A stretch of 64,000 nucleotides of DNA, from NCBI GenBank assembly GCA_047495785.1, contig JBLDXI010000033.1:1922001-1986000 (forward strand). The letters run 5' to 3'. Position 1 is the stretch's first letter. Each line of letters starts with the position of its first letter. A model generated the notes under the pieces. It did no database searches, was not told the DNA's origin, and saw only the letters and a list, made by a program, of their open reading frames with translations. Both the position numbers and the translations under genes were made by a program. Source of the stretch: Lepidodermella squamata (Eukaryota > Gastrotricha). Positions 1-12,274 of this stretch are shown here, piece after piece.

Positions 1-1524
1 ATAAACACATGGCAGGAACAATGCAATAATAAAATAATAAATGTTGTTCTAGAGATACGGCCGCATGCAGAAAAAAGATGATGCCTCATCACTACTTGGC
101 ATGAGATAGCAATATTTTGCACACGAGGCGAACCGGCCGTCCGGCTGGCGACGTATCGAAATGAGCGCGCTCGCGCTAAGGAAAACGAACTTGTGTTTTA
201 TTAATATATTAAAGCCATGGACACATCATTTTTGCGACAGCCGATTGCGCGCTATGCGATTTCGCCGATCAATCTGAGACGCCCGTTAGATAATAAGGTC
301 GCTGTGATGATCGCATGCTGATTTTTGGTGCGATGGGCTACAACTTCTACTACTACGACACAACTATTACGTGCATCCTGCGTGCGCCCACCGGGCGGTC
401 TGCTGTAGAGTAGAAGGCGAGCGGGACTAGCCACTACTACCATCGAAAAAATTATCGACCGGCAGCGCAAAAAATCTATAATTCGCGGAAAAATGACCAT
501 GCACGTATGGTTGGCGCAGTCATACGGAAATGATGTCGGTATAAAATAATTCGACAACTAACAATCATAGCAAGCAAAAGGGACCCTCTGCAGGGAACCG
601 CCACATGCAAGCACATGTCAAATAAAATAAACATAAAATAATGTATTACTTAGTATTAATGGTCATCGCCATCATGAATGTGTATTAATAAATGCACCTA
701 CACAGAAATCGCGTCAGCCGGGCGATGATATTGTTATTTCAGAAGAGAGTAGGGCGACGGTAAACATATCAGTCGCATCGTTCTCGCTGTCTGCCGTAAT
801 TATTTCGATTTTTATTTTTAAGATTCAATATTAACGCACACTTTACGCCCTTTCGGCTAAAATGTTGAGCAAATAAGCGCAATACATATGCACGACGTGC
901 CATGTTTTTTTCAAACCGCCGTAAATATCGAAAATTCGATCCTGTGACAAAGTGTATAGGGAACTTACCGGTCTGCAATGCTTCCGGGCTGAACGGCCTG
1001 AATCCAAATACCGGAGTGCCGGCTCACAACACTAAATCCTAGGCTTATGCCTTCTTCTTTTCGCAACCGCACAGTCTAAAAATAGAAAACAGTCATTAAA
1101 CTCAGACAAATCTTCACTGTCTAAGCCTTACACGATGTATAAAATCTCTTAGCTGGAATAACTTCGTCGATAAAATATTTCTACTTGGCAATACAAAGAC
1201 GGCCCACCCGCGGAGGACATTAAGATGTTAAACTAGAGCGAAGCCATGTCAAATGAAGACGGTCCTTGACTATAATTTGACATATAACAACCTATAAGCT
1301 GAGAGCGCAAGAGCTAGCCGCACGCATCATCTGCTAACCTACATGTAGTGCTTGCTTACAGATCATGTGAAGTGCACAGTAAATCGTAAATAATACACAG
1401 CGACTATCTTAGGAGAAATAGGGTACGCATATACAGGTCATTAGTTCCATGAATTTGACTATCGCCGATAAACTTTTTTAGCCTACTTATTTTTTCCCAC
1501 TGTAAAAAATTGCGTGATTCTTAC
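1..1524 (-). other. Long intron of the MPDZ/PATJ-like gene (partial)
   Basis: Begins with the GTAAGA donor just below 1525 and shows no coding exon with plausible splice sites down to base 1. Short ORFs at 252-557 and 769-978 have no recognisable domain. It is at least 25 times longer than the typical ~54-nt introns elsewhere in the window, so it may hold regulatory sequence. Confidence 0.55.
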
Positions 1525-2120
1525 CTCAAAATCGCAGCCTGGGAATAATCTCTCGAGGGTGACTCGCAGTTCGGAGCTGATACCCGGTTCCGAGTCATCC
1601 GGTTTCCTGGAAGATGGCGATGCTACGCGACTTTTCATGAGTTTCACGTGATCAGGTGACTCGTCGCGAGCGCCAGTCGAATGCGGCTCTTCAGAACCCG
1701 CGACAGCTGCCGCTACTGCCGCGCTCACAGTCTTCAACTTCAGTTCGCCGGATGAGGTTGAAATCTCAAAATCTGCTGCTGTAAGAGGAGTTTCGGAATG
1801 CTGTAGGTTCTGCAGCATTTCCAGAGAGTCTACACACACAGGGTACAAAAAAAACATAAATTAAATTACAAGGTCGCCGGCATAAGTAACGTGAAGAAAA
1901 AATTAATCATATCTCAAGATTCTTCAAGCGTAATCGATATCGTGCCGTGTGATCGAAAAAACTCACTTTGTATATTAACGAGCTGCTTGAATAGAGGGCT
2001 TTGTAAGGTGCATATCAGCTCTGCCAAATCCCTGTCGGCTGAAAGATCGCCACTGGCGCGCAGTTTGTCTCGAAGCCGAGCTAACAACGCTAAGGCTTGC
2101 TCCGCTTCTGAAAAACGCAT
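1525..2120 (-). CDS. MPDZ/PATJ-like multi-PDZ scaffold, N-terminal exons (L27 domain), 3' part outside window
   Basis: Exon 1 is 2120-1967 and exon 2 is 1829-1525; together they encode 153 aa in phase 0. The ATG at 2120 has an in-frame TAA shortly upstream. The first ~60 residues form an L27 domain: heptad-like leucines, then a 'LQSPLFKQL' core split by a 137-nt intron. Spacing and sequence fit the N-terminus of MPDZ/MUPP1 and PATJ better than the L27s of MPP, CASK, LIN-7 or DLG. In those families this L27 pairs with PALS1-type MAGUKs at epithelial apical junctions. Residues ~70-150 are Ser/Pro/Glu-rich linker. A clean donor (GTAAGA) follows the last codon GAG at 1525. No PDZ exon is visible in 1-1524, so the next intron exceeds 1.5 kb and the PDZ repeats lie beyond the window. 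Family call is from recalled motifs; no PDZ is seen directly. Confidence 0.72.
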
Positions 2121-3560
2121 GACGAAAAACGATCGTTAAAAACAATCAGTTAAGAATAGCGAACAAATTGATCAATAAAAAAGAAAAAATGAAACGAACT
2201 CATCATTTATTTTGGGCAAAGTGGTCGAGTACAAGAGGTAAAACGACGGAAACGAGCATAATTTGTTCCGTTGATGCTATCTCGCGAGATTTTCAAGCCA
2301 TGCGCATGTCAAAAAGTGATACATCGCAATGCGGCGGAGACGAAAAATAATACACATAAAGCGGCAGACGTTAATAAAGACACGTGGGCCCGATATGTAG
2401 CATATACGGCCGTGGTGAAGAGCCTCGCCGCGTGTCAGCTCTGCTTTTTGACACTTGACACGATATCTATGATGTGCCTATGCCTTGCAATTTGAAGAGG
2501 CGCCTGCTCGTCGAAGTGACTGAGGCTCATCAAAGCAAGGGGGACACTTGCACCTTGCTGAAAGAAACAGGCCACAAAAACAGCGATTACGACTATATTA
2601 TTTAATGAACGTAGCGCCGCCGATAAACATCAATCTTTTTGCAAAATTGTTTAACAAGACCCGCGACTAAACTACTTGTATATGTGGGGTGAAAGTGAAA
2701 AAATAATAGCCTTTGCATTCAAAAACGTAACCGAAGTGGGCGCAGAAAATTTTTGTTGGCAAATTGAACGCACAGACAAGGCACTGATAATGCAATAACA
2801 CGTAAATAAATAAATAAATAACGGCCATAAATTCAGAGAAAAAAGACCGTTAAATTCAACTGCTGAAGATGAGCAGCGCTGCTTTCATCATCTTAAGATA
2901 ACTAAATTGCATGAATAGGACCATTTATCAAAAATTTAAAGGCGTGAATAATGATTTAGGCAAAAACGGGGCGTGACTTGCCTTCTTTCAAGGACATGTC
3001 CAATTTCATAGTTTGAAATCAAGTCGTTTGAAAGCAGCCGTTGGAGCGAACAACAACACTCGGCAGCAACGTAGCGAAGAACGCCGGCGAAACGTTGTTT
3101 TCGTGTAGAACAAAATTGCGAAAAATCGGTGGCTTTTTATTAAGGCGGACTTTGTTAATTCAGCTGCAAACACGACACCGATATATTGGTAATAAATAAT
3201 AATAAGCACCACACACACACAGCTATAATCGAGCTGTTGATGTGTAAACAAATCTGCAACTTAAAATAACAACGTCTAAAATCTAGAAAAGAGCAAAGGA
3301 TCATTAACAAGTTATTAGCGTAATAATAAATCTCGTCATAATCTGAAAGCGTTGTTCGTGATTTCTTTTCTCATCACGCAATAACTGTGATAAATGATGT
3401 GACGAATTTGAAAATGCGCCACCAAATAATAAAATCCGTCGTAAAATTTGGCAGGGTTGTTGCTCATAAACAAGTCAGGAAAGGCTATCACAGGAAGGAA
3501 GTTGCCACTACTACCGCTCTAATACCCGCCACAATAGCGAGCTAGTAAGCTAGCTAGCAT

Positions 3561-3577
3561 GAGAGAGAGAGAGAGAG
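3561..3577. repeat. (GA)n microsatellite
   Basis: Uninterrupted GA dinucleotide run. It could bind GAGA-type factors, but nothing else supports that. Confidence 0.9.
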
Positions 3578-5860
3578 TATCGTGTTGTAATGAAATTATG
3601 GACACAGTAGAAAAACTCGGCCGCGCGGCCGAATAATAAGCCGAGTATGCGCTCATTAGTATGCAATTTTGCTAGGGAATGGATGGCGCCGCACTAAAAA
3701 TCAACTCAACCAACATCCGCCCGAGCGATCATGGAGAATGGGAGCACAGGTACCAAAGTATTATAGCAAACTTGTTTTCAAGTTGCCTGTTGTTATTAAT
3801 ACTATTATTATTTATATTTATTCGCATTGCCAGTTACTGTGATGTGGTTGCAGTGTGAGTTGCAGGCTGTGTTGTGTTGTAAAATGGCCGCACAAACACG
3901 AATTTTATTTCGCATGACTTACAAATGACCGGGCAGGCATATACCAACTACACGGCGGCGTTATCCCAACGCAACTGCTGCTGCTGCTGTACAGGGCCGA
4001 AAGTTCGTGAAAATCATCATAATAAATGTTGCATGCGAAGCGCACGTGAGATACACGAACGAACGAGCGAACCCAAAGGTAGCGCGCGAGATGGACAGCA
4101 GCAGCAGCAGCGTTCAATGCGAAAACGGCCCGTTTGATGTCGTCATCGCTTAATCTCGAGACAATAACAATAAATTGATGAATCGAATCGTTATCTGACG
4201 TTTCTATTGTGCATGATCTGGGTAAGCTACTCGGCTACTTTAAGCGTGTTTCCATTTAGTTGTGGGTAGAAAACGACCACGTCAGAAGCTGTAATAGTAA
4301 TAAAACGCGCTGTTCTAGCTCGAGTGTTAATCAATGAAGAGCGAGCGCGTATATTGCCCGCGTCAACTCAGGTATAATATATATCATCGTTAGAGACAAC
4401 AAGGTGGCGACATTTTGACGATGGCGCTGCGGAGCAAGAACAAGAAGAAGACGACGACGACAACGACGACGGAAAACAAGGAGAGAGGGAAAACAAGCCG
4501 TAGCAAAGCCGCAAACTATCGCTGCGCAGTGATTATCACGGCCGGCGCTAAGAAAGCCAAGCATGTCTCTGAGCCCAGCCAGCTAGCAGTGTCAACACAA
4601 CACGGCCATCGAACTAATATTTATGTGCAAGGATAGCCATCGTGCGTGAAGTGGACGTTATTCCTATTCCTATTTATAACAGGATGGTAGGGTAGGCGCC
4701 GCAGGAATAAGAACAACGACACGATATCGAGCGGAAATTGGCAACGCGGATAACATGAGTTGTCTCCCCATTGCTGCTGATGCTGATACCTAGATGACAG
4801 GTGGGCGAAAATTGCCGTGAAGTGGGAGGGGGCGAAAAACAACGTAGAAGTCGACAGCTACGAAATTGGCCGCCGCCAGCTTATATTGCTTTGTTAAGTG
4901 CTGTAAATAAAAAGGCGAGTGAGCACGGTAATTACTTCAAAGCCAGGTAATAACAACAACAAATCGAGTGAGAAAGCCATTTGAAACCAAAACCACCACC
5001 ACCCTGTCTGACTGGTTGCATGGTCTTAGCTGTAGTTCTCTTTGCTTCACCGATCAGCCAACAAAGAAGATGAAAACAAAATAACACAATCAAGTTTCGC
5101 CCTCTTAGGCACGCATCCAAAACGCTGGCTCATTTACTCACTCGGCGCGCGAGTCGAAAAACGCGAGAGGCGTGAGGCGGTTAAGCTATTCAAGTACACT
5201 AATGGGCTTATATCTCGAGCCGCCGAGAATAAAACATGGCTCTTCATGCAGCCGTGAATCGCATGCAGGAATAGTAAGAGGTTTGGAACAAAATATGCAA
5301 AGATTTTAGGTTATTATCAAAGATATATCATAATATCCTATGCATACTTCTTACCGCGGTGTTGCAATCTCTCGAGCGGTAAAAAAACAAAAGCGAAAAC
5401 TGCCAGTACTTCTTACTGCTATTTAGTGTAATTGCCCGAAAAGAATTAGAAGCGAGCGTAAGGGAAGAACAATGCAAGGCCAATTGACTAGATGACACAT
5501 ACGAGAACGAATGAATTTCCCAGTAATGAAGCGTGATAATAATGTCAGCTTGCCGACAACAGAACCAAAGCCAGGAATTATAGCGCACTGAAAAACGTCA
5601 AGCCAATGTGTTGCTGCTTCTGCGGCTACTGTAATGATATAACAGCAGTAGATTTGTGAAAATTATATACACTGCCAAGACATAAACGTATAATATTTTA
5701 TTGTTAATGGCGACAGCGGAACGCAAAGACCGCTTGACGATGACGCTAAATATAATGAGCGAAATATAACACGACGAGGTTGTTAATAAGAAGTCTCCTC
5801 CGAGGACAGTGAAAACTAAATATACTACTGTGGTAATGGAAATAACAGCATAATGATGGT

Positions 5861-5884
5861 TATTATTATTATTATTATTATTAT
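5861..5884. repeat. (TTA)8 trinucleotide microsatellite
   Basis: Eight TTA/TAT units. On minus they create an artificial poly-Asn stretch inside an otherwise featureless open frame at 5598-6176. Confidence 0.9.
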
Positions 5885-7444
5885 CATCAACACATATAGC
5901 TATAAAACTGCAACAATAACTTAACAGGGAAATTCCAACGAATTGCCGAGTAGGAAATATATGTCGATAATTATCCGTAATGCAAGGCGCAAACAATGCG
6001 GCACTATTCAAGTAGAGGACTACGCCGAAGACAAGCGCATCGATAATTGAAAACGCTGCGCATTGTATCGGCTGGACATTCCATGGTACATAGTACATAG
6101 CATTCGGCTGGTAATAACGCAACCCCCCAAGATGGGTCAAAGCGCCGGACAATCTCAACAAGCAAAAACAAGACACTCAAGGAATACACTGCCAAGATTC
6201 AGCCAACATTGCGCATATGCGTAAATAAAAAATAAGCGTTTACTTACGAATTAAGAGGTACAAGGAATTGGCGCAAATACGCGCAAAGAACAAATACACA
6301 ACGTAGGGATTTACATATAAAAACATCACAATGCTTTTGTCGTGAAAGTGGTAATCAATTTTCTCGAGCGAGAAAGTGTCGCATTGAAAAAGCTGTGAGA
6401 CCAAAAAATAAGTGAATTTGCTAGAGAATTGCTTAAAAAGCGTTATTTTGTGATAAGCGCATGCTCAACTAGTTTTGTTCGCCTCTTGGCTAAGAAGGCT
6501 CCTGTCTGATTGGTTCAGAGTAAACAATCCGCTAACCACTGGAATGGAAAATTTAAAGATATTCAAATTAAAACTCACAATAAATATTTGGACCCCGTGC
6601 GTCAAATTTGCCAATAGGGAATACCATATTTACCTACTTTCAAGACTCCATATTGAGGCGAATAAAAAACGAAATGTTAATCTCACTCATGATGTAAGGG
6701 TGATTTTGTCGAAAATAGGAAGCATAACATAGCTTGCATGCATTGCGTGCACTAAACTTCGCACTATTCTCGAATAGTTAACCTCTGTGCTAATGAGACC
6801 TGCTTTGATACAGGTTTGCAGTATATCTATGCGGTATTCCTTCATACTTGGAAAAGTGAAAATTTTGTGACTTTCATCTATATTTCTTGACAACACATTT
6901 GGCGCTAACAGAGGGGCAGAATAAATGTTATTTCAGTTACAAAGCAGCCTGAAAGGAATTAATGGCATCAGAATTGTAAAACGATAGAATAATACGTAAT
7001 CATACGGAATTAGGAACGCTTGCAACTTTCAAGATGAGATAATTTTGCACGAGTCACCCCATATTACTCCGAATAGAGAATCTGATGAGATAAGCCAATT
7101 TTGTTGGGGAAGTGCTATTGGCTTTCATTCGGTGTGGGTGCAATTTAACCCCACCCCAGCATCATTTCTCTTCAAACGAATTCTTAAAATAAGATACAAT
7201 CGTCCTAAAAAGGAGAAACCCTGATAGTTCTTCGTAAAGGTGAAACTACGTTGTGATTGAGCCGCCATTTGAGATATGTCCAAGACAAATTGATAATTGT
7301 TGAATCGGCATAAAAAATGATGCAGAATGGCAAATATATTTGTCATTTGACTGAATATTTGGCATTAGGTTGAATCCGCAGCGGTATACTGTATAAGTGA
7401 AAATTTTCGCGAATTGCCGTTTCAGATTCCATACGCCATGAAAT

Positions 7445-7514
7445 GCTTCCCAAGCAGCACGCTTAGAGAGCACTGCTTCGCAAGCATTGCTTCCCAAGCA
7501 ATTGATTGGGAAGC
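7445..7514. repeat. Direct repeats GCTTCSCAAGCA plus an inverted copy forming a hairpin
   Basis: GCTTCCCAAGCA occurs at 7445-7456, GCTTCGCAAGCA at 7475-7486 and GCTTCCCAAGCA again at 7489-7500. TTGGGAAGC at 7506-7514 is the exact reverse complement of 7489-7497, giving a 9-bp stem with an 8-nt loop. Origin unknown. Confidence 0.7.
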
Positions 7515-8931
7515 GCTACTTTTTTGTTAATTAATTAATTTTATTTTATTTATCAGGCTTGTCGCACAGACATGGTTCTGGGTTCGAGAAGTCACCCCAC
7601 TAGCTCCTACTAAACGTTAAATGTTCCAAGCTCAGATTCATTTGGCTGGAGACTGGAGCAACGAGTCGTTCGGCAGTTCCAAGTCGAAAGTTGAAATGTA
7701 ATCAACTAGCAATCCCGGAATCAAGCCCGTGACCTATAAATGGTCAAAATGGTCTGCATATCTAACTAAAAGATTTCATGTGAAAAAAAAGTTGGCAAAT
7801 TTCTAACCCCTTCTGTCACCCGTCACCAAGAAAATAGGAGACAGCTTCAAAGGAAGGCATATAGAACAATCAAAGGTTCTTTGATCTGGCCTTCAACATT
7901 ATGTTCAGTGTACAGTAAAGAAGAATTCGGGCGTTTCGACAAAGATTTGCACGGTGAATAGCTCCATCGTTAGAATCTATAAAATGAATAAACAATAAAC
8001 CGGGAAAGAGGACGCGGCACTGAGCACGTAAGTAAGAGATAAGCCGAGGGCGCAATAAGAGAGGGAGAGAGATAGAGAGGCTAAGAGAAACCAAGAAAGG
8101 CAGGAGAAACTGAACGCGGCATTTTTTGAATTTCAATTCTTAAATGATGCATAAACTTGACAATTGTTTTGTAATAATATCGATCTGATATGACTAATTA
8201 GTAATAAATAAATCTGGAAAAATTATATTTTACATTACCCGCGTAATTTTTTTCAACCAAAGTTTTCGTTTTCGTGAGTTTTCGTCAGTCTCAGCCAGTT
8301 TTCAGTCTCAGTTGGCTCGACTAATGTGCTTTCAAGCTGAGTGTTTGTCATGCTTCATGCTGAGTCATCTTTTTAATGGATGCCAATATTTTTCGTGTTG
8401 TTTTGCCCTATCCTCATCAGCCGGTCTATCAGGGACAACCATCAAAGATGACCCTCGTCTCCTCTGGACAGCTGTGAAAGGCTTGAGCCTGTGGAAAAAA
8501 TGTCGGGAGTGCGGAGCGCGACGCCTCTTCTTTAGATTTTCCTAGTTAACTTCCAGTTTAAATGAGCGTCATTAAGCATTGAGCAATCCGAATCGATGCC
8601 ATGGATGTAATTGTTTAATTCGTCTTAGCTTTCTTCTAAGCGTTAACCTCGTGATAGAAGATTTCATGCTCTTAACAGTTAACAGTGCGTTTATTTGCCT
8701 TGATTTACCTGAAACTGCGAAACAAGCGATAGCAGATAGCATAATGAAATAGGCTATTGATGTCGAAGTTTTATTTCCGGAATCTCTGTGTTTCTCTATT
8801 AGGAATTCATGACTTCTCGTAACTTGGCTTCATTTCTTCCCAGTATGACGGCTGGAGGACGGAGTAATTTGTCTGCTATTTATGTCGGTTTTTAGGTATT
8901 TTACAGTAATTGTCAGTTATTGATCTTTGAA

Positions 8932-9540
8932 ATGACAAGCATATTGACGACTTTGAAAGTTCTTCTGGTTGGAGATTCGAATGTCGGAAAATCAAGCATA
9001 TTACTAAGATTCACCGATGATACTTTCGATAATGAAAAATGTCCCACGATTGGAGTGGATTTTAAAGTAAAATTAATATCTCTTAATGGTACCAAAGTTA
9101 AGCTGGCACTTTGGGACACGGCTGGCCAGGAGCGCTTCAGAACACTAACACCTGCCTATTATCGTGGTGCTCAGGGTGTTATTCTTGTTTACGATGTTTC
9201 CAACGCTCAGTCTTTCCGTCAGTTAGAAGAATGGCTGCAAGAAGTCGATCGTTATGCCACTAAAGCGGACATTGTAAAAATGGTCATCGGCAATAAAATC
9301 GATAAAGACTCGAGCGAAAGGGTTGTTAGTCGCGAGGAAGGCCTCAGATTTGCACGCCGTCATCGAATGCTATTTCTAGAGACATCAGCCAAGACCGCAG
9401 TTGGTGTTCAAATGGCTTTCGAAGAACTCGTCGAAAAAATAATCCAGAATCCAACGCTTTGGCAAGCTGATGAAAATTCACAAGATCGCGTAAATGTGAA
9501 CGGACAAAATGAAAATGCATCTTACTGCAACTATTGTTAA
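8932..9540 (+). CDS. RAB18: Rab18 small GTPase
   Basis: Single coding exon, 202 aa. Rab18 acts in ER-lipid droplet contact, ER structure and secretory traffic. Visible motifs are the P-loop GDSNVGKS (residues ~17-24), switch I with TIGVDFKV, the G3 motif WDTAGQERFR, G4 as NKID and G5 as ETSAK. The stretch LTPAYYRGAQGVILVYDV and the later AFEELVEKIIQNP are characteristic of Rab18 rather than Rab1/8/35. It ends in a cysteine pair (CNYC), suitable for geranylgeranylation. The ATG at 8932 is the first true ATG of the frame; a further upstream TTG is not needed. It is first in a tight plus-strand series with SLC35D, eIF2B-beta and CHCHD7 and may head an operon. Confidence 0.95.
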   Translation: MTSILTTLKVLLVGDSNVGKSSILLRFTDDTFDNEKCPTIGVDFKVKLISLNGTKVKLALWDTAGQERFRTLTPAYYRGAQGVILVYDVSNAQSFRQLEEWLQEVDRYATKADIVKMVIGNKIDKDSSERVVSREEGLRFARRHRMLFLETSAKTAVGVQMAFEELVEKIIQNPTLWQADENSQDRVNVNGQNENASYCNYC

Positions 9541-9661
9541 ACTTTTAATTTTGCTACTATTTATGCTACTATTCTCGCTAAGCAAGTGATTTATTAAGTC
9601 ATGATGTAAATAACGCGGTGTACATCGGAAGCTCTACCTACTTTGTAAAAATTGGAGACTG

Positions 9662-9667
9662 AATAAA
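9662..9667 (+). terminator. AATAAA polyadenylation signal of Rab18
   Basis: Canonical hexamer 122 nt after the Rab18 stop. It is followed ~50 nt later by a possible acceptor AG at 9717-9718, upstream of the SLC35D start. Confidence 0.6.
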
Positions 9668-9749
9668 TTTTGACATGGCTTTGGTAACATTTGTGATAAT
9701 TTTTAAGATTTATAGCAGATGGCTTAAATTTTTAAATTTAACGGAGAAA

Positions 9750-10981
9750 ATGGAGATGCAGAAACTGATATCTCTCATTTTATATGGTGTTTCATCTTTC
9801 GCCATCACCGTGATAAACAAGATCGTGCTAACATCATACGGGTGAGGAATATACTACTGGTTTCAATTTATTAATTGCTGTACCTATACCCATTATTTAC
9901 AGATTTCCATCATATGCCTTTTTGGGCGTCTGCCAAATGTTGTTCATAATTTTTTTGCTTGGATTCCTGCACTGCACGAAACATGTGAAGCTGATAACTC
10001 TAACAACTAACAGTTTTTGGCAGATTATGCCACTGCCTCTGCTGTACCTGATGAATCTATTTTTCGGTCTGGGTGGAACTAAAGAGCTAAGGTGACTCGA
10101 TCAGAGTAACAACTGGCTGGGGATTACTAATTCTTTCTGTTCTTCTCCAGTTTACCTATGTTTGTGGTACTGCGACGCTTTGCCATTCTTTTCACTTTGA
10201 TTTTGGAATCTATAATGCTGAAGTGAGTGGCTGGAAATTATTTTTTCATGTGTAATGGCTCAATTTTCCAGGGAGAGACCATCCATGCAAGTAAAGGTTG
10301 CAGTTTTCATCATGATTTTCGGTGCTCTTGTTGCTGCTTGGTCCGACATGGGTTTCGAAATAACTTCTTACATGCTGGTCACGTTCAACAATTTGGCGAC
10401 TGCTGCGAATAACGTCTTGATTAAAATAAAACTAGTCAATAAAGTGAGGTTTCAGATCTGGTTAAAAATAAGTAGCTAACGGGTTTTTCTACAGGATGTC
10501 GACAAGCAATCTTTGGTGTTTTACAATTGCCTCTTTGGAATTTCCCCGTTATTTTTCTGGACCTTGTACAACGATGAATTCTTAGATGTGAGTTATTAAC
10601 GCTGAAAATTTCCGAAAACCATATTATTAATGATTCTAGGTTGTTGAGTTTGAAGAATGGTTCAATTATTCGTTCATCGTAGCTTTCCTCATGTCTTGCT
10701 CATCCGCTTACTTGCTGCTGATTTCTGGTGCCTGGTGTATTGAAGCGAACAGCCCGTTGACAACGACTATTGTTGGCGTCTTGAAGAATTCCATCGTAAC
10801 CTATTTGGGTATGGTTATTGGAGGTGATTATCTCTTCAACTGGCCGAACTTCATCGGTGTAACCGTCAGCTTAGCCGGTGCTCTAATTTATACTACTGCT
10901 TCATCGGCACCGAAAACGTCATCTCGTGCCAAATTAGACGACGTCAAAGTCGAAAAATCAAATAACACCTCAACTGCCTGA
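9750..10981 (+). CDS. SLC35D-type Golgi/ER nucleotide-sugar transporter
   Basis: Six exons: 9750-9841, 9903-10091, 10151-10222, 10272-10443, 10495-10587 and 10640-10981. They encode 319 aa, normal for SLC35 proteins. About ten hydrophobic segments are spread along the chain. The C-terminal half carries the SLC35D hallmark 'NSPLTTTIVGVLKNSIVTYLGM', with the VIGGDYLFNWPNFIG stretch after it, matching SLC35D1/D2 (UGTrel7, fringe connection, C. elegans SQV-7). These antiport UDP-GlcA, UDP-GlcNAc or UDP-GalNAc into the ER/Golgi lumen for glycosaminoglycan and glycoprotein synthesis. All five introns are 49-61 nt with GTGAG-type donors. The tail (residues ~295-319) is Lys/Ser-rich and cytosolic. 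Substrate cannot be read from sequence. The upstream gap to Rab18 is 209 nt and the downstream gap to eIF2B-beta only 107 nt. Confidence 0.9.
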
Positions 10982-11055
10982 ATCTTTATTTGATAATATA
11001 CCTATAGTATTTGTTACGAAATAGCATGGGTAAAACAATGCTTCCCCTCTAATGT

Positions 11056-11073
11056 TTTTTTCTGTTTTTTTAG
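11056..11073 (+). promoter_or_regulatory. Putative trans-splice acceptor before eIF2B-beta
   Basis: A run of T's interrupted by one C/G ends in AG at 11072-11073, only 15 nt before the ATG at 11089 and ~90 nt after the SLC35D stop. No upstream exon of this gene fits in the gap. A spliced-leader acceptor is the simplest reading, but a 5'-UTR intron crossing SLC35D is not excluded. Confidence 0.45.
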
Positions 11074-11088
11074 CTTGAATTTTATATC

Positions 11089-12253
11089 ATGGAGTGTCCG
11101 GAGATTGAAAAACTGAGAGATGAGCTTGCGCGTTTGCGATCTTCTGACGATTCATTGGTGCTGGCGAAGCAAGTTGCTGAGACGTTCGAAACCCAACTTA
11201 TGGCAACATTACAGGCTAATGCTGGCAAACCTCTTTCACTTCAACAATTGCACGATTCTCTGAAAAATTGGGGCGCGTTCCTCCAGCCGACTGTTCGAGC
11301 TGCCTCCAACCGAATCGCCGGCTGTCCGAGTTTCGGCATAGCTGAAACGGTGGTGAGCAACGTGATCCGCCGATTGTTGAGAATTATTCGTGCCGAAGCA
11401 ATTCTCATCAACGACTACCAAGCAATGTCATTCACCAGTGAGCTGGACGAACCGATTCATCGCCTGCTAACTGGCTCGGCGTTATCGACAGCCGGCGATC
11501 AACAAGAAGCACCGCCTATTGCGAACTTGGTCGAAGCTTTGACCGAGTATGGCTTTGAGTTGGATTCGCTACGCGATTCACTTGAAAATCGAGCTGCTGA
11601 GTTTGCTCGCGAATCTTCAGCTTCATCGCGCGTTCTCGTATTCGGACGAACCAGGTCGACGGCTGCGTTTCTTCGGGCGTTGTGTAAATTCCACAACAAA
11701 CGCTCGCCTGGTGCTCCCCTCTCGTTGCTGGTCGCCGAAACTGGAATGTTCAGTACGCAGGTTAACCACGATGGATCTGATGCTAATGCATTTGTCGGAG
11801 ATTTGAAACGCCTTGGAATTCAGGTGATTACTAAATTATGCAAAAAATCGGTTTAATTATTGCTTTTCTCTGCTTCAGGACGTTTCTTTGGTTGACGACC
11901 ATACCTGGTATTCGCTGCTGGTTCCGCGAGGTCATTCGCCCTCGGCCATTCGAATGGTTGTGATCAGCGCCATGGCAGTTCTAGCCGATGGATCTGTTTT
12001 AGCCGCGCCCGGTGCTTGGTTTTTGGCCCTTGCTGCTCAACGCGGCGCCTTGCCCGTTATCATAGTTGCTCCTCAGTACAAACTGACCCCGGCGTTCAGA
12101 GTCACAAATGCCGCGCCTCGTTTTGACGTTTTGAACCCGGATTTGGTGAATTTTATCGTGACTGATATTGGCACATTCTCGCCGGCCAACATTGTGAAAG
12201 CCATGGGAGAACTTTACGGACTCCCAGATAGCAGCACTTGCTTTTCGCCTTAA
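11089..12253 (+). CDS. EIF2B2: Translation initiation factor eIF2B subunit beta
   Basis: Two exons, 11089-11823 and 11879-12253, give 369 aa, close to the family's ~350. The protein belongs to the eIF2B alpha/beta/delta family. It has an N-terminal helical domain (residues ~1-150), then a Rossmann-like C-terminal domain with VLVFGRTRSTAAFLR near residue 185 and VISAMAVLADGSVLAAPG near residue 290, followed by PVIIVAPQYKLTP. The late FIVTDIGTFSPANIVKAM motif is typical of the beta subunit. eIF2B is the cytosolic guanine-exchange factor for eIF2 and the target of the integrated stress response; beta is part of the regulatory core. The 55-nt intron follows the codon for Gln in GIQ. It sits between SLC35D (107 nt upstream) and CHCHD7 (81 nt downstream) on the same strand. 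Confidence 0.93.
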
Positions 12254-12274
12254 AATCGCCGAGCCTCGTTGTGC

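Larger units (their letters stand above)
2121..8931. other. Noncoding intergenic region with simple repeats
   Basis: Nearly 7 kb between the divergent MPDZ/PATJ-like and Rab18 genes. I see no ORF with a domain, no tRNA or rRNA fold and no transposase. It holds simple repeats: (TAAA)n at 2803-2820, (GA)n at 3561-3577, (CTG)5 at 3975-3989, (CAG)5 at 4096-4110, an ACG-rich tract near 4449-4474 and (TTA)8 at 5861-5884. A cluster of short direct and inverted repeats lies at 7445-7514. The 3' end should hold the Rab18 promoter; a possible 5'-UTR splice acceptor (TTTTACAG) lies near 8905. Confidence 0.6.

Noticed and set aside
5598-6176. 192-codon open frame on minus
   Set aside because: Its asparagine run comes from the (TTA)n microsatellite, it has no domain, and the start and splice context are poor. 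A chance frame in AT-rich DNA.
6475-6732. 85-codon open frame on plus
   Set aside because: No recognisable motif, isolated in noncoding DNA and of the length expected by chance.
7581-7588. GGTTCGAG, tRNA T-loop-like sequence
   Set aside because: No acceptor stem, D-arm or anticodon arm can be drawn around it.
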